A stretch of DNA of 37,500 nt from Chromera velia. Lineage: Eukaryota > Sar > Chromeraceae. Location of the stretch: positions 1-37,500 of the forward strand of contig JAHBMJ010005147.1 of the NCBI GenBank assembly GCA_018398765.1, written 5' to 3'. A program made the translations under genes and the position numbers. Of this stretch, positions 20,776 through 35,251 are shown in pieces (positions within the stretch are counted from its first letter, which is position 1; every line of letters starts with the position of its first letter). The notes beneath the pieces were generated by a model that was not told where the DNA came from, ran no database searches, and was given only the letters and a program-made list of their open reading frames with translations.

Positions 20776-22561
20776 TCAAGATCCGAAAGGAGCGGGTAGG
20801 GCCGAGGCTGCTTGACTGGCGGGCATGAAAGGAGGGGGTGCCTGTCCAGAGAGGGGCGCCGGCTGTGTGGGAGGAGCCAAGCCAGGTTGGGGGTACACTC
20901 CCGAAGTGTAGGCCCCAGGGGCGGTGGCGTGGACGTCGCCCGGGGTTGAATAGGGAGAGGCGCCAGGGTGGGCATAGGGTGACGGCTGTGCATAGGGGTT
21001 TGTCGTCGGGAGACCTGTGCCTGGTGCACTTGCATGGACATCTGTAGTGATCCCACCGGCAGCTTCCTTGATGATACTTCCAAACATACGGACTCCGTTC
21101 ACAGCCACAGCCTCGAATGTGATGGTGTGGGGGTTCACAAACGTTCCTCGAACAGCCACTTGAAGAGACGTGCCTTCATAGTGCTCTGTCCAAATCAACC
21201 GACCTGCACTCAGATTCACCTTGCCTCTCAACCACCCCCCACCGTCACTGTCACCGTGACGTCCTGTAACGTCCTGAAGTCCCATGACGTCCGGCACTGG
21301 TGTCACATCCAAGTTGTAGAAGCAGTCATGAGACTCCCCCTCCTCCGTGTATGTTCCCTTCCATGGCCCCGACACCCCCTGGGACATACCCCAGGTGGCG
21401 GTTGCCGCAATGCCCTGCTCCCTCACCCAGTGCTCTGACTGGGATCCAAACGCCTCGTACATGGCTCTGTCTGCAGGGTTGACTGTCTCTGTGTGCACCA
21501 TGCTGTTCGGAAGAGACGGGTTGGCTACCTGGACGGTGGTGATTGTGGTCTCCTCCCTGTCGGGGCAGCACAAGTCGGGGATCCAACACAAGAGGATCAC
21601 TAACAGGAACAGAAGCCAGAAGGCGTCAAAGTCTCCACTGCTGCTAGAATGAGAGACGTAGTGGTAGCTGTGGGAGGAGCCATAGCTGCAGGGAAGACAG
21701 ATCAGTCCCAGGACAGGGGTCAAGCAGGGAGCGCCTCTTTCTTTGATCATTTCCGGAGGCCTGGGAGAGAACACCTAGAGAGTCGTACAGACATGAGACA
21801 CCGAGCACGGGGGGGCAGAAAGAGGGTTGGAAAGCAGAGCGACAGGTCGAACAGATCAGCCACGGAAACAGACAAGTAGGTGGAGATAAATGGAGAACCG
21901 GGGATTGCATGTACACATTTTGTGTCATTTGGAGACACACGGAGGTAGGTGCACTGACGCATGCATACATGAAAAGAGACATGCAGGAATTTCCACGTAT
22001 CTTCGTTGACATGGAGATACATATATATGTATATATGTATGTATGTATGTATGTGTATCTGAATGAAAGACGGTCGGTCAAATTATGCATGCACCTTCTG
22101 GATGACGAGTAGCTGCTGCGGCCAGAAGACCTTCTGTACCCGGACCCTCCTTTGAAGGAAACCTCGGGAGGCAGGTCTTTTTCCTCGTCCTCTTCCTTTG
22201 CTGGGATGTTTTCAGAGGACCCCTCCTCCTCTCCATTCTGTTGCACTTCCTCAGGGAGACTCGGGTCTTCCCTTTCTTCCTCCTCGTTCAATTCATCCCT
22301 TCCCTTGTTCTGGTTCGCGTGAAAAACTTGATGTTCCCTGAGGGTGTCTGCGATGGACTCAGACACGGGCGCGGCTGGGTGCTCAGTGTCAGTGATAGAG
22401 CCATGGCCAACGTTCCTGTCCCCCTTTCCTCGTGGACCCGCCTCCTTTGTAGTGCTCTCTCTCGTCTTCAAAATTCTATCTGGAATTCGTCCTGCCTGAA
22501 ATGCTCCAAGAGAACAAAAAAAGACAGCAACCAGCAGACAAATCTTCAGTCCTCCGCACAT
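20776..22561 (-). CDS. Two-exon secretory/membrane protein with beta-rich domain
   Basis: Exon 1 is 22561-22095 and exon 2 is 21685-20776. The intron (22094-21686, 409 nt) has donor AAG|GTGCAT and acceptor CCCTGCAG|CTATGG, and joins in phase 2 to give 458 residues. Residues 1-22 (MCGGLKICLLVAVFFCSLGA) look like a signal peptide. A Lys/Glu-rich acidic linker follows, then a Ser/Tyr/Arg-rich stretch that spans the splice site. One strong membrane helix (about 178-195, FWLLFLLVILLCW) is followed by a Cys pair. Residues about 264-370 carry the pattern W-x-G-x-Y, repeated G-x-V/L strands and LIWTEHYEG, resembling small beta-barrel domains common in protist proteins. The tail from about 380 is rich in Pro, Gly, Tyr and Ala. 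I cannot name the family. It is transcribed divergently from the ZIP gene. Confidence 0.75.
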
Positions 22562-23177
22562 TCTGAATTGGCAGAGGAAAATTCAGGTCAGTCAAACAAC
22601 GACGGAACAAAATCGCAAGCGTGCATGCGGAGAAATAATCAAAGCCCCACAACTCTGCAGCTGACTTCGCAGTAGCTTCGTCCTGGATGCTTGACCTTCG
22701 TGTCAGAGCATGGTTGGGAGCTGGTGTAGGGCGGTTTGACAGTGCCTTTGAGAATGGGTTTGCTGGTATATATTAATATGTATGGTTGAGGCGACGAGAG
22801 TGCTTATATTAATATATATACTTTTGTCAATTAACTTAATTGCAAAACTCCGTGCATGGAAGCTGCGCGCACGCGCGCGCTGCCCTCTTTTGTATCGGTA
22901 CTTCGAGTGCATCAAACCGTCCGACGACCAGCGTGTATGTATATATGGAAGAGCAGATATGGTAGCATCTGACTTCATTCTAGCTACCGGGCAAAGCGTA
23001 TATGCTGCTCAACTCTGTGCTCTAGAAAGGTACTCTTAACTTTCTTGTTCCGTCGTACAACGATTCACCTTCAGAGGCTGAAGAGGTCGATCAATCGTAT
23101 CCGTCTACGTACCCTCGATCATAAGTAAAGGCATCTGGATCACATATATATATAGATTTCAAGCTTTGTAAGTAGCC
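22562..23177. promoter_or_regulatory. Shared divergent promoter region
   Basis: 616 bp separate the two start codons of the divergent genes. TATATATTAATATGTATG (about 22768) and ATTAATATATATAC (about 22796) lie near the middle. An alternating CGCGCACGCGCGCGC tract (about 22866) could adopt Z-DNA. CACATATATATATAGATT (about 23142) sits some 30 bp before the ZIP start codon. No initiator can be proved from sequence. Confidence 0.4.
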
Positions 23178-28080
<4,903 letters not shown>

Positions 28081-28236
28081 TCTCCGTGAGCCTGGTAATT
28101 CAAAATTATAATTCTTTTCTATGTTTTATGGACAAACGAATGCAACTGTGCAATCAATGTTTAAAACTGAAAAGATTCATGACTCTTAAGTTTGTATGTA
28201 TGTTTTTCTTTTCTGTTTTGAAATTATAAGTTGTTC
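28081..28236 (+). other. 3' flank of the ZIP gene
   Basis: AT-rich sequence between the ZIP stop codon and the first LTR. It presumably holds the 3' UTR and polyadenylation site; no canonical AATAAA is obvious. Confidence 0.4.
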
Positions 28237-28338
28237 TGTACTACTCCGACGTGATTCGTTCATAGTAATAACAGAATTGTATAAGGTATAATCGCCTGTC
28301 CTAAAGTTGTATGAAGCTGCACGGATAGCAGGTTTGAG

Positions 28339-28346
28339 GGTCTATT
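28339..28346. repeat. 8-bp target-site duplication, left (GGTCTATT)
   Basis: Paired with 29516-29523 around the hAT-like element. Confidence 0.85.
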
Positions 28347-29515
28347 TAGTGACCATGTTTGATTTGATTATATTTGATTTGATTTGATTTGATTTGAGCT
28401 TCAACCTCAAATATTTGATATTTGAGGTAAGATTTGAGGTTAACCTCTTAGGGTTCCTTACTGAGTCACTGACTTATTGTCACTCTGATTATTTTTCTCA
28501 TGACAATAGTTATCAGAACATTTCTGATGTGTGTTTCAAAAATTTAAAAAAATATATATAAAATTATAACTTATCAGTTCCGTAAAAAAAATATGCCTGT
28601 GTGGCAGTGTATATACACTAGTCACTGAGACTCACTCTAGTACTAATAGAGATTAAGAACGTAAAATTGATAGATTTGAAATTGCATATAACTTTTTGTT
28701 GATACGATAAAGTTAGAGCACGTACTAAAATTGAGGTGACAATCACTCAGCTTTATGGCACTTCCTTTTCCTCTTCTTCGTGATCACTTTCTTCAATGTG
28801 AATCGAATCGATCGGTGGTGGGAGCTGCTGAGAGCTTTTTCTCTGGCTTTTCGGCTTTCCAGGAGTGGGTGCTCCTCGGCTTCTATTCGGTTGCGGAGAG
28901 ATGACAACGGGGTGAGATGGAGAACCGCGCATACGTTTGCTATTGCTGTTAGTGTTGGAACCGTCCTGCTTCTGGGCAGCTAAGCACCTGACACTGAATC
29001 ACATTGGCCCCCTTTTGCACGGACCATATTTTTTTTGCGTACCCGGCTCTAAAAACAAATGCTTCCTTCTTCTCGTTCGACCCTGTCGGATTGTGTGACA
29101 TGTCTTTACGGGGTGTAAAATGTTTGCAGACGCTCAAAAAGGGGGCCGTAAAAGATGTTCCAGCACCAGAAAAGTTAACACAGCTGTTCGGGAAAACGTT
29201 CAGCTGATTGGCTTACCTCTGTATGAAGTAAAAAGGGGTGAAACATCAATTTTAGTGCAGCTCAAAACATTTTTTTTTTGAGAGCAAACCATCAAGATTT
29301 AGGTTTTTTCATTTGAATCAGCATGCGTGACGGATCGGTACTTGCAAAAGTTTTTTCGGGACCTTCATACTTGAGGTTGAAAGTCATATTGATCAAATAT
29401 TTGATCGTATTTGATAGGTCTTTAAACACTAGGTCCTCCCTGACTGGATATTTGATTTGAGCTTAAGTCCTACCTTAAATTAAATCAAATCAAATCAAAT
29501 CAAACATGGTTACTA
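28347..29515 (-). mobile_element. hAT-like nonautonomous DNA transposon, 1169 bp
   Basis: The ends are TAGTGACCATGTTTGATTTG and its near-perfect complement (one mismatch), followed inside by several TTTGA repeats. It is flanked by the 8-bp duplication GGTCTATT (28339-28346 and 29516-29523). The undisturbed LTR copy at about 34634 has a single GGTCTATT, which proves the insertion. Eight-base duplications and a YARNG start (TAGTG) are the hallmarks of the hAT superfamily. Minus-strand coding-like fragments lie inside (about 29137-28750), with CKHFTPRKDMSHN, a W...C...C segment that might be a BED-type finger, and a Ser/Pro-rich acidic tail. The transposase core is absent. Confidence 0.85.
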
Positions 29516-29523
29516 GGTCTATT
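29516..29523. repeat. 8-bp target-site duplication, right (GGTCTATT)
   Basis: Paired with 28339-28346. Confidence 0.85.
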
Positions 29524-29729
29524 TCAGTGTTTTTGCAGGTATGGGAAGGTTTTTGATTTTCAAGGTCTGGACTGAGGGTCCGAGATCGATCTGAGGTCGG
29601 ATGGATTTCTCTGATCCCCCTAGAAAACTTGGATGTTCTAAATCTTTCGGTAATCTTCCAGTCCATACGACGGGCCGTCATTCAAGTCTTTCGGTAGTCT
29701 TTCACTCTATAGTCTTTTATTAGAAAAGG

Positions 29730-29806
29730 CAGGATGCCTGGTCTTGAACCGGGTACCTTTTGCATGTTAGCCAGTTGTTTTACCAACTAGGCTGGTAGTT
29801 GCATCT
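29730..29806 (-). repeat. tRNA-Val-like segment inside the left LTR
   Basis: Minus strand: the D-arm CCAG...CTGG encloses CCTAGTTGGTAAAAC (A box). CTAACATGCAAAAGG resembles the tRNA-Val(AAC) anticodon side. CCGGTTCAAGACCAGG is a T-arm with a good B box (GGTTCAAGACC). The acceptor and anticodon stems do not pair properly, so it is tRNA-derived rather than a working tRNA. Confidence 0.6.
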
Positions 29807-29926
29807 TTTAATTCTTTTATAGGCATCCGATCAATCTATCTTTCCAATCTATCTCTAGGCTTTCTTGTTTCTTTTATTCTATATGAAATGCTACACAATG
29901 CGGGTCTTGACTAGTCTTGACTGCAT

Positions 29927-30167
29927 CTAGGCGACGCACAGTGGTAAAAAAAAAAAAGAATAGACATATCAAGATTTTTTTTTTCTTTTTTTTTTGTGTG
30001 TGGTGGTCAAAGGTCCAAGCAAACTTAGCAAAAGTATAGGTTTTGTAGGTAGATGTGTTTTTGTTATATGTTTGGCACTTCCAATTAATAAAATAATTTA
30101 AAAAAAAAAAAGATTAAGCTTCTCAAAATTTTTTTTTTCTTTTTTTTTATCACTGTGCATCGCCTAG
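29927..30167. mobile_element. MITE, 241 bp, with 8-bp target duplication
   Basis: The ends are CTAGGCGACGCACAGTG and the complement of CACTGTGCATCGCCTAG (one mismatch). The flanking duplication is GACTGCAT at 29919-29926 and 30168-30175. The intact LTR copy has one GACTGCAT (about 35053). The interior is A/T homopolymer-rich and non-coding. The 8-bp duplication suggests hAT-type mobilisation. Confidence 0.85.
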
Positions 30168-31920
30168 GACTGCATGTTCTCTTTTATTCCTTTCTTCTTC
30201 TTTTTCTATTTTTAGTTTGGGGTTCCACTAAGACATAACATGTGCCCCTCCACGCCCAAATAAATCGCATCCCCGCGTCCATGTTTATTTAGCTCGGTTT
30301 CTCTCTCCATGCATGCATGCATTCTCTTTCTCTCCCTGGGTCTGTTGATTGTATTAATATATATGCCGTCTCCTTTTTGTCACTTCATTTTCTGAAAGAC
30401 TTTCTCTTGCCGGGACCAAGGACTTTCGAAAGACTTCAGTCTGCCTATTCTTCCAGCTTCCTCTCCCTGCTTCTTCTGTTCTCCGGGCGCCTTTGTTTCT
30501 CCTTTCTCTTGCTGTATGGTCTTTTGTCCCTCCGGCCCTTCTTTTCTTCTGACAGGTGAGTGGCCTTCCCTTCTCTGGTGGCTTCAATCCTTCCTGTTCC
30601 ACGTTTCCATTCTTTTTTTCCCCTTGCAGGTCTCATGTTTCTTTGGGTCCTGCTCCTTATGATGGTTTTCTTTTTCTTCTGGACCACTGTGGGCTGGCAG
30701 CCTGTCTGACAGTGTCTCCTAAGTCTGTCTCCTTAATTCTTCCTCTTTTGTCAATGCTTCCTTTCTCCTCTTCCGTACTCCCTTTGCTCTCCTTCTGTTT
30801 TTCCTTTGCTCATCTTTGTTCTTCGCCTCTGTTAACACGAGCTTCTTCTGTCTTAGATCTTCTGTTCTGTACACCGTTATCTGCCTTCTTCTTTAACTGC
30901 CTGCATGACTGGGTACTCTCCTGCTCCTTTTTTAGAAGTCTTCCTCCCTTTCTCTTTCTTCATCCTCTTGCCCCCTTTCTAGTTCTTTGTCGCACCCTCC
31001 TTTTCTTCCCTCTTTTCTTCTTGCAGGCTCTTCATTTCCTGTGGCGTTTGGTGCTTTCCCCCGGCTTTTCTGTCCAAGGTGAGCCTTTGCTGGTTATTTC
31101 TTCCTGTGTCATCGCGGGTTTTTACTGAGTGTACGTGTGGAGGTGCCCTGAAGGTAAGTCAAGTGTCAAGGTAAATCATTTTTCTAAGTTGATCACATAC
31201 TGTGTAACACCGTCTCCTCCTTCTTTCTTCATTTTCTATCTTCTCCCTTCTTCCTGCTTCTTTTTTTAGCTTCTTCTCCCTCTTGTGGATCTGTCTGTGT
31301 TGTCTTTTTTCGCAACTTCTCATGTGGTCATCGGTTTCATGGACAGAGAGTGATTGAAGCAAGGTCGGGCTTCGGCTGTCTGACCTTTCTCACACATACG
31401 TGCCTTTTCCGTCTTCTCTTCATCCTCTCTTTCTCCACCCATCCTACACTTTTCTCTCTCCCTCTGCTTGCGTGCAGAGATTCTTTTACACCCTCTGGCA
31501 TCCGTTTTTGCTATTTGGAGGCTGGTCTCTCTCCTTTTTGTGCAGGCGCTTCCTTTTCGTGCGATGACTTGATGAAGGTCAGTCATTCAGTCTGCCTATT
31601 CACTTCTTCACTCCCTCCTCCGTTTCTTTCGCATTTGGCACAATGCACTCTTCCCTTGGCCAGATGACTTTGTCTGCTTGTCCGTGATAGCTCTCCTTGA
31701 GGGATGTGGCACATTCTTTCCTTTCCATCTGTTTTGACCGCTTCGATTAAGCAGAAAGGTCAGACAGGAAGGTCAGTCATTTTATCCATGGTCTTTATTT
31801 CTTTCATTCATTTTGTCATCATTTCTCCTCTTATCTATCTTCAATTTTCTAACCTGTGTGAGGTGACACTGTGTGTGTATGTATATGAGTGGTTATATGT
31901 GTTTTGAACGTCTGTCTGTA

Positions 31921-32305
31921 CAGTTGGCCCCTTTCGTTCTCTTCCCACTCGCTGACCAGCGCTCTTATCAGGTCAGCCCCTTTATCTCGACCCGTCACCA
32001 ACTGTTGCCCTTTTTATATTTACCCTGTTACCCTTTTTGTACACGTCCGTATGTTTTTGCCCTGTGTATCCCTATGTATCTTTTCGGTTGGCCTCTTTGT
32101 CTCGACCCTCTTGCCGACCAACGCTCTTATCGGGTCAGCCCCTTTATCCTAGCCTTTGTTGCGACCCTCTCGTCAACCTTCTGTTTATCTTTTGTGCTTA
32201 TGTGTGTGTGTGCTTGTGTAGTTGGCCCCTTTGTCTCGACCCTCTCACCGACCAGTGCGGTATCTGGTCAGCCCCTGTATCGCGACCCTCTCACCAACTT
32301 TTTGT
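31921..32305 (+). repeat. Three diverged copies of an ~85-bp subrepeat
   Basis: Copies start near 31921, 32088 and 32219. Each reads GTTGGCCCCTTTGTCTCGAC, then GACCAGCGCTCTTATC, then GGTCAGCCCCTTTATC, then a second TCTCGACCCTCTCACCAAC. They are separated by unrelated spacer. Confidence 0.8.
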
Positions 32306-32314
32306 GTGTGTGTG

Positions 32315-32444
32315 TGTTTTCTAACCTGTGTATATGTTTTCTAACCTGTGTGTGTGTTTTCTAACCTGTGTGTGTATGTGTATGTGTGTGTTTTCTAACC
32401 TGTGTATGTGTTTTCTAACCTGTGTATATGTATGTGTTTTCTGA

Positions 32445-32445
<1 letters not shown>
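32315..32445 (+). repeat. Tandem TTTTCTAACCTGTGTATGTG units
   Basis: About six units of TTTTCTAACCTGTGT with variable TG length; a solitary copy lies at about 31845. Confidence 0.85.
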
Positions 32446-32485
<40 letters not shown>

Positions 32486-32710
32486 ATGTGTGTGTGTGTG
32501 TGTGTATATGTGTGACGATATCTGTTTGTGGTCTACATCGCTTTGCAAGCTGCTTCGGGTGGCCAGTCCGAGCAGTCAGGCAAGGTTTGTGATGCAGGTG
32601 TGTGATGAATGTATGTATATATATTGTTTTGAATATTCTGCAGGTTGACTCAAGTGATGGTTCTTCCGTTCTCTTATAGTTTCCTCTTATATATTTTTTT
32701 TATCTCTTTT

Positions 32711-33420
32711 TCTTTTCCTTTCTCTGTTGAAGAAATTCTGCCACTTTGTCAGGGCAAGACATGTCTCTTTCGTTCGTCCAGTATCCTAAGGCTTTCTTGA
32801 AGTTTCTTCCATCCTTTGTATTTTAGAAGATATTGTGTTTCTCCCTTGTATTTTCTTCTGCCGTATATCTTTTCCACTTGATATGTCCTCTTGTTATCAT
32901 CGTCAGAATCAGAGTTCATTTCACTCTTCTTCCTCGGAGAATTTCGTTTCCATTACTAGATATGGTCCTTCGTATGTGGGTGATGAGAGTCCTTTGCTAA
33001 CTTTCTTTAGATTGTCTCTTCCAGTTCCCTTCATTACCCAGATATAATCCCCTTTCTGATAGGTCCGTATCGTTTTGTTCTCCTGGTTGAATTGCCTCTT
33101 CATTTTTTATTTAGTTGCCTCTTGGAAGGCTTTCATTCTATTCACATTTTATTTTCGGAATGCGTTTATCAAATTGATATAGTCATGCAAATGGAAGTGT
33201 TTATCTTCCTGCAAGTTTGCAAGCAAATGACAGGGGTTGCTCGGCGGTTTCCCGAAGATTACTTGGTAAGGCGATTGACCGATGCTTGTCTGATAAGTCG
33301 TGTTGTGTCTGTATTGTGTGAAGCAAAGGAGCTCATCCCATTCCCATCCTCCTTTCGTACCTTCATCTGCATAGTTTGAGATAGCGTTTTTTACGTCTGT
33401 ATTCATTCTTTCTATCCTTC
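32711..33420 (-). pseudogene. Integrase C-terminal half with GPY/F and chromodomain
   Basis: Minus strand from 33420: RIERMNTDVKNAISNYAD, then WDELLCFTQYRHNTTYQ and SIGQSPYQVIFGKPP are the end of a Ty3/gypsy integrase core. YQKGDYIWVMKGTG...YEGPYLVMETKF (about 33065-32935) is the GPY/F module. YQVEKIYGRRKYKGETQYLL and KYKGW (about 32885-32800), followed in a shifted frame by CPDKVAEFLQQRKEK (about 32755-32711), form a chromodomain. The frame changes near 33105 and 32790 make it a pseudogene. Integrase plus chromodomain identifies a chromovirus, whose chromodomain would steer integration toward modified histones. Confidence 0.8.
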
Positions 33421-34212
33421 CCTTCCATCTTCAGTATGTTTTTTTTTTCTGTATGTCGCTTGAGAGATTTAATCCCCTTCTTCTCCCCCTTTTCTTCTGT
33501 TTGTACGTGCAGTTGGTGATTGGACCCCTCAGACTGGGTGTGGCACTGCTCCAATGGAGTAGTAGGGCAGAAGCGATTCTATGTTACCCTTAACCCTGAC
33601 CATGGTTTGTTTTCTTATAGTTTTTCAGCTTCTCATACTTTCGACAGTCACAGTATCTCCAGAATGTCCTCGCCTGGCAGGTTCGCCAGCTTTGCTCTTC
33701 AATTCCCGTGAAGCCGTGAGTCGTTTTGTGTCGGTCCCAGTGATGTTGTATGCAGTTGAACGCTCCTTCTCCATTGCCCCTTTTTTCGATATCGCTCCGT
33801 TATCTTGATTCACAGGTGGCTGCTACTCGTGAAGTGCTTGTGATGGGGTGACGGCTGCATTCTCTGGAGGTTTGCAATCTCTGTAGGCTGTTGCGGGTTT
33901 GCTGTTTCCTTCTAGCTGAGCTTTGTCTTTCGTCTTGCCTGCCCTTTTAATGAGGTACGTGTTGAATCCCTGAGTGCTTCAGGTGAACTCGTAGTTTCTC
34001 TTAATTGCTGTATCCGTAAGGTTCCTTGCTCTTGCTCTACTGTTAGAAAGTTCCTCTTTCGTCGCTTTCCACCCAAGTATGAAGGGCAGGTATCCCTCAG
34101 GTGGTCGTGTAATAGTTGCTGCTTCCTTTTGTCTCCATCTCTTCAGGGTGGGTTCTATCAAAATTTTTGACAGAGCTTCGATGTCTGCCTGGTTGCATGT
34201 GCTGGTGGGTGA

Positions 34213-34257
<45 letters not shown>

Positions 34258-34274
34258 TCTCTCTCTCTCTCTCT

Positions 34275-34324
<50 letters not shown>

Positions 34325-34511
34325 CCCTTTTTTTTTCAGTTTTTGGCAGAGCTTCGCTGTCAGGGCTGTTTTTTTTTTTCTGAAACCGCAGAAATAGGGA
34401 GGTTGCTTTTGTCTGTAGAAATTTTGGGCAGAGCTTCGCCGTAAGGTTTGTTCAGAGAATCTTTGTCTGGGTACAAGATTTTTCCAAGAAATAGAAGGGT
34501 CAACTCTTGCT
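33421..34511 (-). pseudogene. Decayed upstream internal region of the chromovirus
   Basis: Only short minus-strand frames are seen (for example 33625-33813 and 33979-34161), with no protease, RT or RNase H motif. Three diverged copies of a TTTTTGGCAGAGCTTCGCTG word occur near 34163, 34337 and 34422. A (TC)n microsatellite (34218-34322) separates the first two copies. Confidence 0.4.
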
Positions 34512-34524
34512 GGAAACGTTACCA
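34512..34524 (-). promoter_or_regulatory. Candidate primer-binding site
   Basis: On the minus strand, TGGTAACGTTTCC lies seven bases downstream of the 5' LTR end. A TGG start is what a tRNA 3'-CCA would pair with. Its tail, GTTTCC, is reminiscent of the complement of tRNA-Val 3' ends, but the match is not exact. Confidence 0.3.
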
Positions 34525-34531
34525 CGTGTTT

Positions 34532-35125
34532 TGTACTACTCTGACATGATTCGTTCATAGTAATAACAAAATTGTATAAGGTATAATCGTCTGTCCTAGA
34601 GTTGTATGAAGCTGCGTGGATAGCAGGTTTGAGGGTCTATTTCAGTGTTTTTGTAGGTCTGGGAAGGTTCTTGATTTTTAGGGTCTGGACTGAAGGTCCG
34701 AGATCGATCTGAGGTCGGATGGATTTCTCTGATCCCCCTGGAAGACTTGGATGTTCTGAGTTTTTCGGTAGTCTTCCAGTCCGTGCAACAGGCCATCATT
34801 CAAGTCTTTTGCTAGTCTTTCACTCTATAGTCTTTCATTAAAAAAGGCAGGATGCCTGGTCTTAAACTGGGTACCTTTTACATATTAGCTAGTTGTTTTA
34901 CCCTAGGTTTTACCAACTAGGCTGGTAGTTACATCTTTTAGTTCTTTTATAGGCATCCGATCGATCTATCTTTCCGATCTATCTCTAGCTAGGCTTTCTT
35001 GTTTCTTTTGTTCTATATGAAATGCTACACAATGTGGGTCTTGACCAGTCTTGACTGCATGTTTTCTTTTATTCTTTTCTTCTTCTTTTTTTTTTTTTAG
35101 TTTAGGATTCCATTAAGACATACCA
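34532..35125 (-). repeat. Right copy of the LTR (5' LTR)
   Basis: 594 bp without insertions, and collinear with the left copy. It holds its own tRNA-like segment (about 34855-34940) with a 12-base CCTAGGGTAAAA-type insertion in the D-loop. A short extra copy of the LTR edge (AGTTTGGGGTTCCACTAAGACA) follows at about 35140-35163. Confidence 0.8.
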
Positions 35126-35251
35126 TATGCCCCCTTTCAAGTTTGGGGTTCCACTAAGACAGGCCAAAGTTCTTATGTAAAGTTTAATCAAACGTGACTT
35201 CAACTGACTTGAAAGCCCAGCTTGTGGCCCAGCTTAAAAGTTACTATACTA

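Larger units (their letters stand above)
28237..30240 (-). repeat. Left copy of the LTR (3' LTR), split by two insertions
   Basis: Removing 28347-29523 and 29927-30175 (each insert plus one target duplication) leaves about 578 bp. This collinear sequence matches 34532-35125, from TGTACTACTC to the TTCCACTAAGACATAACA end. Confidence 0.8.
30241..32700. other. Pyrimidine-rich internal region of the LTR element
   Basis: The + strand is strongly T/C-biased throughout (equivalently, the element's sense strand is purine-rich). Open frames on both strands here (up to 190 codons) are low-complexity Ser/Phe/Leu or Lys/Arg/Glu peptides that follow this bias; I do not support any as a gene. It contains the subrepeats at 31921-32305 and a TG/TC microsatellite (about 32296-32515). 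Confidence 0.45.
28237..35125 (-). mobile_element. Decayed LTR retrotransposon (Ty3/gypsy chromovirus)
   Basis: Two direct copies of one LTR (28237-30240, enlarged by two insertions, and 34532-35125) bracket an internal region with integrase, GPY/F and chromodomain remnants on the minus strand. On that strand the LTR starts with TG (TGTTATGTCTTAG in the left copy) and ends GTAGTACA. A purine tract GTGGAGGGGCACA sits where the polypurine tract of the 3' LTR is expected. TGGTAACGTTTCC lies seven bases after the 5' LTR and may be the primer-binding site. The interval 33420-34530 is too short for protease, RT and RNase H, and I find none. No target duplication matches at the outer ends. Confidence 0.65.

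Noticed and set aside
29730..29806. Functional tRNA-Val gene
   Set aside because: A and B boxes are present, but the anticodon and acceptor stems do not pair, and the same sequence is repeated inside the other LTR with a D-loop insertion.
30556..31128. 190-codon plus-strand frame rich in Ser, Phe and Leu
   Set aside because: It follows the pyrimidine bias of the region, contains no motif, and lies antisense within the inferred LTR element. CTTGCAGG sites look acceptor-like, but no exon chain is coherent.
31921..32445. Repeat-spacer pattern suggestive of a CRISPR array
   Set aside because: The repeats are ~85 bp, diverged and few, the spacers are microsatellite-rich, and the DNA is eukaryotic.
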